64,000 nucleotides of DNA from Antilocapra americana (Eukaryota; Chordata; Mammalia; Artiodactyla; Antilocapridae): positions 34,947,696-35,011,695 of the forward strand of contig ML661885.1 of the NCBI GenBank assembly GCA_007570785.1, written 5' to 3'. A model generated the notes under the pieces. The model made no database searches and had not been told where the DNA came from. It saw nothing but the letters and a program-made list of their open reading frames with translations. A program made the translations under genes and the position numbers. Positions within the stretch are counted from its first letter, which is position 1. Each line of letters begins with the position of its first letter. Shown here in pieces: positions 32,248 through 44,214 of this stretch.

Positions 32248-32261
32248 TAAAATGTGTTAAC

Positions 32262-35200
32262 ATGTTAATAAATTAATTTAGGTAAAGCACTTGGTATAGT
32301 ACTTAATACCAAGTCCGTCCAATATAAGTGTTGGCTGTTAACTATTAATAAATTGAGATGGGAAGTGTATTAATCCCCAATGTATTATTAGATGAGAAAA
32401 TGTTCACAGGAGAAAACTTTTGGCTTTTGAAAATAAAGTGACTGAAATGAGATAATGACAGGCTCTCCATTGGAAGCTTAAGTGTGGGAGATAAACAGGA
32501 TTCTCAAATGACCACAATTCCCTCTCCTTCAATTCCCCTTTTTACCTGCACATGCCTTTAATATAATACTTTTTATCTTTTTTACTCCAGGTCTTGAAAG
32601 TATTCCTATCTTCAAAACCAACACATGCACAAAGCATATTTCTCTTCCAAAAAAATTGTGTTTTATATTTACTATACCAATGGGATTTACGTTCAACTAT
32701 ACTATTTTAACTGATGTGGAAGTATCCTGTATTTTGAAGACACAGCAATGACATTTATTTATTATTGTTATTTTATTTTCTTGAAACTGTGAAAGCCAAT
32801 ACAATGAACTATAAGTATTAAAGAATGCTCAAATACATACAAATATCCTAACCAGCTTCTTTTAAAAGGTACTTTTGGTTTCTATGTTCTTCTGTAGAAT
32901 TCATTTTTCATTGGCAAATTGCAAGATAAAATTTCAAGCTGAAAATATCTGAAATCTTTGTGATGGCAGAAAAAGGGTCTTGATAATGGAAATAACTATG
33001 CGACTGATCTGATTTGATTCAATCAATTTGCATCATTTCTCTTTTGTGAATATCTGGGACCAGAGAGTATTATTACTTAGAGTAATTTTTTCCCAGTGGG
33101 CATTAACTTATACTATAACTTTCTGCGGGAAATAAGACTCTACTAAAATGTATGTTCATGTGCCAATTCTGTTTAATTCTTTATGTGTAACAGGGCTTGA
33201 TAAATAAATAATACTGAAGACCCAATAAACAGACAGTAAGTTTTGTTTGCTTCAGCCAGACCAAGCAATCAATTCAAACACAGAAAGAACAATAGTTTCT
33301 GGCAATCTCACCACCACTCCATTCCACATGTTTTCCTCCGTTAAACAAAACTGTCACATAATGATTCCAAAATCCACTGTTAAACACCCTTATGTTATTT
33401 TTCCAAAGTCTTACTGTAATTACAGATCGATCGATATGACTCTTAAATGGAAGGAACAAAGATAGGAAAGGAATTGGGGAATCTAAGTAACATCTTTTAT
33501 TTTTAACGCCGCAGAGGCACTGTGGGCTGTGGTTCTGCTAATTCAAAAAAGGATACAAGCTCTCAATTCAATAAAGGATGCATTCAGCACTGATATTCAA
33601 GATAGCTTTGGACTCGAAAGTTGGAAGTTCTCTGAAGATAGATTTCACAGTTCTCCTTATAATTTAGTCAGTGAGTTAATGAGTCTCATCATCATTTTCA
33701 GTGGTAATTAAAATGCAAAATTTCCTCTCTTTGATTTGGGGTGAATTTTATAATTTCTTCTCCTTTCCTCCCCCCAATAGTCTAATGTTTTAATGTTGAT
33801 GCTACAATTGATAGTTGAACAGTACTTCATAGTTTATCAAGTGCTATCATACACATTTCATATTCAATATTTTACTGATCCAATATTTTTTACAAATTGT
33901 CCTAACAATCTCATGATGAAGAACTTGTTCATATGATTCCTATTCTTTGAATATGTAATTTGAAACTCTGAGAACAATTATTAATCACTAAGTACATATA
34001 GTTTAAAGGCATAGAACCATAACTTGAACCATATCTTTAGTTTAAAAAACACTGCATTCTTTTCATTTCAGTACTATTAAATATTGGTAATTATCTTACT
34101 AATAAAATTCTGGAAGTATCTTCCAGAGGTTTTCAGTCAAGGCAGTAGGTCCAAGAACAAATAGAACTACAGTGCAAAGGAATCAGAGTGGAGGAAAGTA
34201 GTGAGAAGTGACCCAAGTTAATCATGGATAAGCAACATAACAGAAAGAGAATGCTATTACAGAGTCTAAATGTGAGATGCATAGCATCTAGCATATAATA
34301 CAAATAATGCATTATCTAAAGTTTTTACATATTTCATCAAGACTGCATTGATTATAAGATGCACCACTGAGAGAGAAAAAAGCAAAATCCTGTCAATTAA
34401 ACCATGACACACCACTGATCATAAGATACTTTGAGATTTTAAAAAGTCAAAATGTGAAAAAAGGTATGTCTTAGAAACCAGGAAATATAGTGCCAGTAAC
34501 AGCAGAGGGTATGGAAATTCTCAAAATCAGTCATAATACAACCTAACTAGACAATCAATAAACATTTTTTAAGTGCCTTTGGATAGGTATGAAGAAGCTA
34601 CACGCATAATCTAGGCAAAGAGGCTTAAGTGCTACATATAAAACATTAATTGCTGTCTTTCAGTCTTACAGGATGGCCCTTGGTTGCAGAAAACAAATTT
34701 GCTTGTGCAAAAAAGATGTCTGGGTGTGTAAGTGCCAAGAGGATATGATATGAAGGAGGGAGGAAGAGAGGAATAAAGAGGAGGAAGCAACTGGGGGAGG
34801 GGAGGATGGCTTGGAGGACAGGTAGGAAGAGTGGAAGAGGGGCCTAACCCAACCCAGGGCTTCATTGAAATTCATGAGTGGTCAGAATCCTGTGGGCACG
34901 GATCTCCTAATCTTATAAAATATAATTGCTGGGCTGTATGTGAAATTATTCTTAAAAACAACAGCTTTGAAAAGGCTTCACACACTTTTGTAACATCTGT
35001 AGTCTAATCCTGAAGACTTTTCCATTCTTGTCTATTTTTTAAATTACAAGGAGTGAAAACTCAGACATTTTGGATACCTCTCAAATTTGAGCTAAGTAAT
35101 TGTTTAAACACTGGACGTTGTTTGGAAATTAGATTTTGCTATGACTGGTTACCAACTTGCTTGATGATTTAAAAGTTTTAGATCCTGTGATTAAAATGAA

Positions 35201-36927
35201 AAGTTGTTTGGGCTAAAACCAATCATCTAAATATCTAACTTGGGCATTTTGTATATTATTGATATTATGACTACCAGTACAAAATCTGTGTGCTGAATTG
35301 GAAAAATGAAATTAGATGGTTTATTCTTAATTAAAAACATTTCTTTTTCTGCAGAGAGATTACATAAATAAATTACCCTGTATTGTGAAATAATTGGTTT
35401 TGAAATTAACCAAACAAAAAGAAAAATACTCAACTTTTTAACTGGGCATTATACTCATAAAGTTATCACTAATTTGAAAGGGAATATCCCACAGCATTAT
35501 TAAACTTCATGACTAAGTGGTAAACTATATTCTACATTCTGATATTGGTACACAGTTGTTTATGATGAGGAAAAACTAACTTGGTAATAGTATTCACTTC
35601 TTTTGAGAAGAAAAACTAAACTAATAACGCAGATATTTCATTTTTAAAAGTCAATAATGAATTCCATCTGCTGCATGCCATTAAAAATCAGAGGTTACTC
35701 ACATGCCTCAGATCTCTTTAGGTCTTTATTCCTTCCATTGAAAAGTATAGGCCAACCCCTCAATAATAACATTATTTTGATTTGTCTGACCAAAACTTAA
35801 AAAAGACAGAAACCTATCAATTTCCCTCCACATTTCGCTGGAGCCTAGAGGACTTGAAATAACATGCTAAAGGAAAACAAAGGCATTTAAGCAAACTTTT
35901 AAGAGGACGGTTAGGAGAACCTAAGGAAATGCGTGCCAGTCTTTGAAACCCAGAACACTGTGGTGATAAAAGCGTAAGCATGTGACTTAATCATTATCAC
36001 TACCCTAGCTGTGCGCAACCTGTCAGTTTGGGGCAAGAGAAGGTAATATGGAATTCTTACTGACAAATGACTTCCTGTGAATGCATTAAAAAAAAAAAAA
36101 CACCAATGACATATACAAATGGTCACTGGACATGAAACCAGACTTAAAATCACTATGTTTGAATCTATTTCTGGGAGTGCTCCATACAGAATCACAGCAG
36201 CCGCACCTACAGAAAGTCACAGACAAATAACGAACATGCACAGAAAGTCTTTTTTAACATCCTCTATCAGATTAGTATTTCAACAGAGTCACTCCCTCCT
36301 GGGCACTCCCAGCAAACCTTCCCTTTCTGGAGGTAGCAGCCAACAGAACTGCAGGGCTCATCTGGATTTGGAAAATAGAACAAAGTCATCCTTCTCTGAC
36401 CTTCTAAAATGACTGGTTTAAAGCTGAGAGCACTCACACATACCTTTGCGCGGGCAGAACATTTCTGAGGTCCTCCCTCCAAACCCTACTCAGCCAGCAA
36501 TGAGCTCCTCTCAGGAAGAGAGGACGGGATTTTGGTTCCTGTGCTTCCTCGGGTAATACAACACTTCCTTCCTGGGAGAGACTGCCCTCTCCTCCAGGCC
36601 CTGACCTCTGGTGGCAGCGTGCGAGACTCAGATTCAGAGCTTTCTGCACACAAGAAAGCCACTGCATCTGCTTTCTGACTGCAGCCTCATTCTTGGTTCA
36701 CTGAACACCTTGGAAACAGTGCCAGTGTGCTCTGCCTGGTAAGTTACTAAGTGGACCCTCTCAAGTCTCTCATAGAGTGAGAGAACAGAACTCAATATCT
36801 AACTTTTGTATGCTTCTTATCTTAAAGTAAATCAATGCACAGCTGCCTTTAGCAAATCTGTTATTTAGTCCTAACAGCATTGATATTCAGCAGATCTGAT
36901 AAGGCTGGGTTCTAACCTGGTTGGTGT
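32262..36927. other. 4.7-kb stretch almost free of recognised repeats
   Basis: The longest stretch in the window without young repeats. A diverged antisense MIR/L2-like phrase lies at about 33820-34030 (CAGTACTTCATAGTTTATCA, CTAACAATCTCATGATGAAG). A purine-rich patch is at 34745-34840 and an A13 run near 36088-36101. The part 36290-36680 is somewhat richer in G and C. Open frames stay under 100 residues and none resembles a known protein or shows exon structure I can defend. Confidence 0.5.
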
Positions 36928-36938
36928 TTTATACCCTT

Positions 36939-37152
36939 GCTGTTGTTTAGTGACTAAGTCATGTTGGACTCTTTTGCAACTCCCATGAACTGTAGCCCAC
37001 CAGGCTCCTTGGTCCATGAGATTTCCCAGCCAAGAATACTGGAGTGGGTTGCCATTTCCTTCTCCAGGGAATCTTCCCAACCCAGGGATCAAACTCTCAT
37101 TTCCTGCATTGGCAGGCAGATTCTTCACCACTGAATCAGCAGGGAGGCCCCA
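36939..37152 (-). mobile_element. Bov-tA SINE (antisense)
   Basis: GCTGTTGTTTAGTGACTAAG, CAAGAATACTGGAGTGGGTT, TCCCAACCCAGGGATCAAAC and CACCACTGAATCAGCAGGGA. Flanked by TTTATACCCTT (36928-36938) and TTTATACCTTT (37155-37165), an imperfect TSD. Confidence 0.9.
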
Positions 37153-37165
37153 ATATTTATACCTT

Positions 37166-39602
37166 TACAAATATTTAAATATGCTATTAGTTGGTGAGCT
37201 AATAATCCAAATATAAGTTTGATTTTTTTTTTTACTCCAGAACCTCCATCTGCATTGTCATGATATAGTACACATTGTTTGCATTACAGTTATTTCTTTC
37301 TATATTTTCTCCCTATTGGGACAAGAGAGTACATCATACCAATAACAGTGTTGTAATTTAGCAACAGAAAGAATGGGAAAGAGTTATAATAATCCTCTTT
37401 CCTACCTGCCCCCAATCCATCTTTAATTCACATTCTATGTTATCCTTTAAAAGCAGATGGCACCATCCACTGCCTGCTCTATGGACTCCCCGTCCATATA
37501 CTTAAAGTTCAGAATCCTAGAGAAGGTTTTGGTGGATGTTTCCCCTTATATTTCCCTTATATTTTTCATGAAATCCTTCAATGGCAGCTCACTGGGATAT
37601 AAGCATACGATAACACTGTACTTTATTTGATGGGTAGGGATGACAATCATCAGATAGAGAAAATGTCAGCTTAGTAGATAAAGATCCAAGGTCTACTGTC
37701 TGCCACAATAGGTGGGTTTCAGGGCAAGTTAAAAAGATCTACATGTCACTGAAAACTGTGTGCAGAGTTAGTATATTGTAACAAAGAGACAGTGATTATA
37801 AAGACAATGGAGCTCATGAATACCACCAGTTCACAACACTGGCATCTGTATGTAATAAGACCATGCTTTTGCACGCAATCTAGAACTTACAGCATTTGTT
37901 GAGTTCTGACAGCACCACAATAGACTATCCACCAGTAAGTAAAGTACTTGACCATACCAACACAATTTTAGAGGGAAATGGTCTGCACTGGCAGTATGAT
38001 TCATTCTCAAATGAAAAGGTATGATAGCTAATCTTCTATGGAGCTACCCTTGTAATCACCACAAATTATTTGGCCTCTTTAAGGGTTTCAGCAGCATTCC
38101 CTACAAACGCTATTAAGTAATAAGACAAACCGTGTGAAACTTCTGGTGAAGTTCCCAGCACTCAGCTATAAGTGTTTTAATTGCTATTCATTTCCATTCC
38201 ATTGCTTAATGACACGACTGGCTTATTCCAGTCCTAGATACGACTCTACTACGTTAGAGCAATGCTAATGCTAACAATGCCTTACATGCAGGTAAGGCTT
38301 TATCACTGATGAAGTGCTAACATTCTCCACTTACGCACACAACCACCCTGGGAGATGTTGCTTATTCTCAAAGTTTTGCAGAGTTAGGTATGTATAGAAA
38401 ATTAATGACAGAATGTTTCCTTGCAGCTTCATATGGTAAGCAAAAAGAGAGGAAAGAAGGGTTTTGAAGTTGCTCTAATACTCATCTTCATACAATATAA
38501 CATAGCTGCAGACTCCTGGCAAACAACAGCAAGCAGGCAGAATACAGGAATGAACTGGCTTTTTTTTTTTTTTTTGAAGCAAGACTTTATATTAGAAAAA
38601 TAGACTCATACAAAAAAAGAGAGAGACACACATAAAACCCTAGACAAAAGATAAACATGCTTTTCAATATCTGCAGAAAATGTAAAATGGGGGCTTTTAA
38701 ATATTTACCTCTCACATAGACAGTAATGCTATCCATATCTTCATTTTGTTTGAATTCAAATTATAGAGGTATAAAGACATACACACACGTCAAACATACT
38801 TGTAAATTGGACATAAACAAATATCCATACCGATACACATTTCATGTCTATACAAGATACATATTTCCCAGTATTTTGTCATTTGCTCTTTCTTATTCAC
38901 TTTCACTAGGAATCTGATAGGAACTAGATCTGACTCACTTGTGAGCTAAGTGTAGTTCTTTCAAGGTTTTGTAAGACCAAATTAATCTTTCACTTGTGCT
39001 TAGAACTGTTCATCATGCATCTGAGGAAGATAGTTTCCAATGAACAAATACTGGCTCTTGAGCACTGCTTCCCCTTATCTCTCTATCACCTTTGGGATCC
39101 AGGTTGCTAAGAAGCTCTGGTTTTAAAACATTTTCAGTGCTGTGGTCAGTAATGCTACTGTTTCTACATCATCTTCAGTTTTCATTCTAGATTATTTTTC
39201 TAGTTTTTTCAAATGTATTTCTTACTTTACTTTTTGATTGATTTGCCTTATATCTGTTACATCATATGATTTGATTAATTCATGATAGTGAAACTTAATT
39301 TTTTATTAGAAGTGTTTTTCCAATTTTATTGTGGTAAGAACAGTGGGTAATCACACAGTCTAGCTCTTACCAGATTCTTAATGTAAGCAAATAAGAAAGA
39401 GCAAATAATGACATACTGAGAAATATGTGCCTTGTGTATATATGACATATATATAGGTGTAGATATTTGTTTACACAGGTACTTTTCATATGACTAATTC
39501 ACAAGTGTGTTTGATATGTGTATGTCTTTATAGCTCTCTTATTTGAATTCTAACACTTAATGTGTTAACATATAAAATTTTGTGTATATTTTTGTTCATT
39601 AT
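37166..39602. other. No firm feature over 2.4 kb; T16 run
   Basis: An antisense MIR/L2-like phrase (AAGTGCTAACATTCTCCACT then ACACAACCACCCTGGGAGAT) lies at about 38275-38390. A T16 run is at 38560-38575. No gene or young repeat recognised. Confidence 0.45.
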
Positions 39603-39614
39603 AATAATGTGACT

Positions 39615-40344
39615 GTTTTCCTTATTATTTTTTGTTGAAGTATAGCTGATTTACAAAGTTGTGTTAATTTCAGGTATATAGCAGTGATTCAGCTACATAT
39701 GTACAAACACACACACACACATACATATATGTATATATATTCTTTTACAGATATTTTTCCATGATAGGTTATTATAAGATACTGAATATTGTTCCCTATG
39801 TTGTTTATCCATTTTATATACAGTGATGTATATATGTTAATCCCAAACTCTCAACTTATGTCTCCTCCCAACCCCTTTTTGCTTGTGGTAACCATGTTTG
39901 TTTCCTGTGTCTGTGAGTCTATTTCTGTTTTGTAAATAAGCTCATTTTTATACATGATATTGTATGATATTTTTCTCTGACTTATTTCACTCAATATGAT
40001 AGTTCTAGGTCCATCTATGTTGCTGCAAATGGTATTATTTCTTTTTTATGACCGAGTAATATTCCATTATATACCACATCTTCTTTACACATTCATCTGT
40101 CAATGGACATATAGGTCATATCTGTATTGGCTATCATAAATAGTGCTGCTATGAACATTGGGATGCTTGCATCTTTTTGAATAATGGCTTTCTCTGGGCA
40201 TATGCCCAGAACGGGGATTGCTGGATCATATGGTAGTTCCATTTTTAGTTTTTTAAGGAACTCTTGTTCATAGTGGCTGTATCACTATGGACATTCTCAT
40301 CAACAGTGTTGGAGGGTTCCTTTTTCTCCACATCCTCTCCAGTA
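39615..40344 (-). mobile_element. L1 LINE 3' end (antisense) with perfect TSD
   Basis: Antisense L1: the 3' UTR with TATAGCTGATTTACAAAGTT at the left, then CCTATGTTGTTTATCCATTT, GGTAACCATGTTTGTTTCCT, AATATTCCATTATATACCAC, GGGATTGCTGGATCATATGG and CTCCACATCCTCTCCAG (ORF2 C-terminal region). 5'-truncated. AATAATGTGACT at 39603-39614 and 40345-40356 flanks it exactly. A CA tract (39706-39722) lies in the UTR. Confidence 0.93.
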
Positions 40345-40592
40345 AATAATGTGACTTTAAATGTTTAAATTTGTTTTATTTTTATGAGATGGATAAATCT
40401 CCTTGATTACACAACTAGGCCTTGTTCAAACTGAACTTTTTTTTGAAGATGGTAGGGGTAGGATCCTTTGCTAAAGGGAAATTTTTGAAGAAATAGTCTT
40501 TCCAAGATTTGGGTAATTTTGGAATCTTGGGATGTTCCTATTTATGTCAATTGTTAATTTATGTCAATTGTTGGCAGGTACTATTATAAAAG

Positions 40593-40905
40593 GGGCTTCC
40601 CTGGTAGTTCAATCAGTAAAGAATTCGCCTGCAATGCAGGAGACGCCGGTTTGATTCCTGAGTCAGGAAGATCCCCTAGAGAAAGGACAGGCTACCCACT
40701 CTAGTGTTCATGGGCTTCCCTGATGGCTCAGATGGTAAAAAAAATCCACTTGCAATATGGGAGACCTGGGTTCGATCCTTGGGTTGGGAAGATCACCTGG
40801 AGGAGGGAATGGTAACCCACTCCAGTATTCTTGCCTGGAGAATCCCCATAGATAGAGGAGCCTGGTGGGCTATAGTCCTGAGTGACTAAGCACAGCACAG
40901 CATAG
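40593..40905 (+). mobile_element. Dimeric Bov-tA SINE (head-body, head-body) with one TSD
   Basis: First unit at 40597-40708: head GGGGCTTCCCTGGTAGTTCA, a B-box-like GGTTTGATTCC, then a body cut after CCACTCTAGTGTTCATG. A complete second unit follows at 40709: GGGCTTCCCTGATGGCTCAG, intact B box GGTTCGATCC, full body. A single 11-bp TSD, TATTATAAAAG at 40582-40592 and 40906-40916, brackets both, so the dimer probably inserted as one transcript. Confidence 0.93.
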
Positions 40906-40916
40906 TATTATAAAAG

Positions 40917-41410
40917 CATTTTTGCTAGTATCTCATTACAATGTCAGGGATGCAGTCTTAATTTGAGATGTGAAATTTAATTGTGGTATACATGCTTATC
41001 AAAATGCATGCTACAGGATACAAAAGAACACTTTCCTCCTCAGGTGAAGAGCAAAGTTGTAAAATAAATGTGGTTAAGATGCTAAGTGATCAATGGTGTC
41101 AGTTCTGAAACAAAGGTTCCTCAGGAGATGCATGCAAGGAAAAGCAATGTGCCCTGGTTGAGGGAAAACACCCAGCTTCTCTATGAGAAGGGTTACTTAT
41201 TGAGTATTTAATTTCCTTTTAGAAGAGAAAGGATGTTTAAGAGTGATTTTTCAAAGAAAATTTGAACTGCTTACAATAGCGATTATTGCTGGGTGATATG
41301 TAGGGTATTTCAAGTGTACTAGTCTTCCTGCAAATAAATGTCTTACAAAATTCCTATATGTAGGGTTACTTAAAAGAGCCTTCACCAAATCAGATCAGGT
41401 AGCACTAACA
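40917..41410. other. No recognised feature
   Basis: No gene or repeat family recognised. Confidence 0.45.
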
Positions 41411-41525
41411 AAATTAACTCTGTTTACTGAGCAACTAGAGCTTGAGGCAAGCCTGTGCCAGGCACTGGGGTTACAGTGGTGACTCAACGATGTGATATAC
41501 ATAGTCTTTACTTTGCTTCTGTCTC
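41411..41525 (+). mobile_element. Fragment of ancient repeat
   Basis: TGTTTACTGAGCAACTAGAG, CTGTGCCAGGCACTGGGGTT then ACAGTGGTGACTCAACGATG resembles the start of the ancient repeat type at 31023-32130 (..TTATTGAGCACC..GCCAGGCACTG..GGATACAGCAGTGAAC). Short and diverged. Confidence 0.4.
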
Positions 41526-41722
41526 CTTGTGAACATATTTTCTGACTAAAGGAAAAAAGTTTCTTAAATTTGCATATTTTTCCCTTGGGAAAAATGTCTC
41601 CAACTGAGCAGGGAGCATAATTTTCATTCTGTTCTGCCCTCCTGCTGTATTTCTCAACAATCTGCATTAAATGGTCAGCTTGTCTCTTTTCTCTGGGCTG
41701 TATCAGCTAATTTAAACACTAG

Positions 41723-41995
41723 CGTGGTCAACAGTTAAGATTCTGGAGCCAGTCTGCCTGGGTTCCAGCCTCCACTTTCCAGCCATGAAGCCTGGGGTAA
41801 ATTATTAATGCTCTGCCTCTTAGCTTTCTCACCTATGAAACTAGCATTTTAATATTGGTTTGGCAAAAGAGTTTTGGTCAACTGAATACTTTCAGCCACC
41901 TACGACTACTATGAGCTTAAGTGTTTTCATACGTACAAGGAATTAGGAATAGTACTTGGCATGTAATAAGTACTCAATAAATGCTAGCTTATTAA
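41723..41995 (+). mobile_element. MIR SINE (sense), near full length, with a small insertion
   Basis: AGATTCTGGAGCCAGTCTGC, CTGGGTTCCAGCCTCCACTT, TTAGCTTTCTCACCTATGAA, then after an interruption GAGCTTAAGTGTTTTCATAC, AATAGTACTTGGCATGTAAT and AAGTACTCAATAAATGCTAG. About 40-45 bp near 41857-41900 are not MIR. Confidence 0.8.
41855..41900. mobile_element. Possible mini mariner-type MITE in MIR
   Basis: The interruption begins TTGGTTTGGCAAAAGAGTTT and ends GAATACTTTCAGCCACC. The ends are imperfect inverted repeats resembling mariner MITE tips (GGTTGGCCAAAAAGTTCGTT), and TA flanks both sides. The centre is much shorter than an 80-bp MITE, so an internal deletion would be needed. Confidence 0.35.
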
Positions 41996-43424
41996 ATTAC
42001 CATTATAAAGAGAAACTTAAAAACATAGGCATAGGCCAGCCATATCAAGATAAGCCATGTTAATATAGAATTTAATTAGGTTGAATTCTTCAAAACAAAG
42101 CTTTCCTTAACTTTCTAATTTTGAAAATTTGAAATTATTGTTAAAAAAAGAGATGCCAAAATGAAATAAAGGGAAAAACAGTCACTTGATAATGACAAAT
42201 GAGTTTTAAGCTTGATTTCAAGCTTCTATAGTAAAATCTATCCAAGAAAATGAATGATTACACACACACAAAAGTTATGAAGTACATGAAAATTATTATA
42301 GCATAAAAGAATTATGTTAAAGTTAATGTTGATTCAGTGGTGCTATGGACACTGCCTAATAGTATATATTAAATATTTTTACTTTATTAGTTATTATAAC
42401 TATTGATTAAAATAACTATAACTATTCATTAAAGTATATATGAATTATATACTTTATATATATACATATATATACACATACTGATTTCATTTACCTATGA
42501 TTTTCCTCTATAGTTTCTCTTCTTACTTATTTATATTTTTTCTACAAATTTTAGAGAGTATGTATATGAGGAAAAATTTTTTTTCAACAAAAAGGAGACA
42601 CTTTTTTAAGATTACAGGCATTTGAGAAGTGGAAACAGCAAAGATCAAGTAGAAGATAATAAAAGAGGAAAATGATGAAATGATTAGTGGATGATTAATA
42701 AGAAATAGAATAAATATCATATGAGAAGATAACTCAAGATTTTAGTCCTATTGATTAGTCTTAGAAACGAGTTAGTTCTCTTGAAAAATAGAATGGCCTT
42801 TCAGTTTTTATATGTCTACCATATGTAGTGTAGAAATTGAAATCCTACTGTATTTGATCTAATCAGATCATGTGGCTGGAAACTGATGTAAAAACTAGAA
42901 TTTATTATTGTATTTTTAAAAACAATCTATTACACTTCCTGACAAAAGTCAGTGCTATAGTTCAAAAGTAGAAGTACTCTCTATCAGCATTTAATGGCTA
43001 GAAAAAAACAAACAAAAAAACAACCTAGATTTGACTAGGTTAATTTTGGAACAGTCAGGCAAGAACAGGGATGGGAAGGGGCAAAAGGAAGAGACTTGGA
43101 ATGTCCAAGCTGTCTGCCCAGCAGTGCTACTTTATGTGGGACAAAGGCTTTGCTCTACCAACTAAAAAGAATCTTTGTGTGCCTTGTAAATTATACTGAG
43201 GATTTGGATTTTAATCTGAGGGCGACAGGGAGATACTTAGGCTTTTAAGCAAAACACCTTTTGACATCACCATTACAGTTCTCCAGAGTCTGCCAAGTTC
43301 TGGCTCCTTAATTCTCAAGGGAACATCTTTGAACTAGATGGGACTCTCCTCACCTTGTCCTTGGTTCCCAATATCCTCTCTTGTGTCCTCAGTCCAAGTA
43401 CAAATCCACGAGGGCAACTAAAAT
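41996..43424. other. No recognised element; AT-rich patch
   Basis: An AT-rich stretch with TATATA runs lies at 42355-42480 and an A/C-rich stretch (AAACAAACAAAAAAACAA) at 43003-43022. No gene or repeat family recognised. Confidence 0.45.
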
Positions 43425-43970
43425 CAATACTCAGACCAAATTAGACCTGCAAAGGTGGACTCACTGCCCACCGTCACAAGATCTGGCCTAAGACCCCTCT
43501 TTCATCATCATCGCCTCCTGTTGACTGAGTTTAACATACTCAGGCTTCTTTGCTGTTGTTTGAACACACTAAGCATGGTTCTGTCTTAAGGCTTTCATAC
43601 TCACAGTTCCTCTTTTCCTAAAATGCTCATCCCAGACACTGGTCTGAACTTGCTCCATCATTTTATTTAGGTCTCTGTTCATACAGCTCTTCCTTAGGGA
43701 GGTCTTTTCTCACTGCAGTATCCAGTATCCAGGGAAACACCCTTCACATACATTTTCCTTCATAACACATCACTAACTGATACCATACTTTATAAGTTTT
43801 TGCATAGTCCCCTAAGAATGTTCATTGCTAGAGTCCCCACAACTGAAATGATGTTTGGAACACTGTAGGAGACCAAGAAGTATCAGTTCAATGGCCCAAC
43901 TAGAAGTTTCTGGGCATATAACAGATGTCCAGTGAATATTTGTGGAAAACCTTAACGACTGAATGAATGT
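43425..43970 (+). mobile_element. L2 LINE 3' portion
   Basis: CTTCTTTGCTGTTGTTTGAA, ACTAAGCATGGTTCTGTCTT, AAATGCTCATCCCAGACACT, TTTAGGTCTCTGTTCATACA, GGGAGGTCTTTTCTCACTGC, CATCACTAACTGATACCATA and AGATGTCCAGTGAATATTTG then TGAATGAATG follows the L2 3' region in order. Strongly diverged and non-coding. Confidence 0.65.
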
Positions 43971-44214
43971 GTACATTCTTTAGGTAGGACAATAGACCTA
44001 TGCTAGACTTAAAAATGCATTCATGATAATCCTATTGTTATTTTATTTTAAATTTGCCTCTAATTACTTATTTGTTCAGACTTGTGTCATGAGTCTTTAC
44101 TAGAGATACGTTATCTACACTGAAATTTAAGGAGAGAAATAAATCAGGTAAATAGGATCATGTCTTGAAAGAGTAGTTGGGAATAGGAGAAACGGAAAGT
44201 ATTCAAGAGAAATT

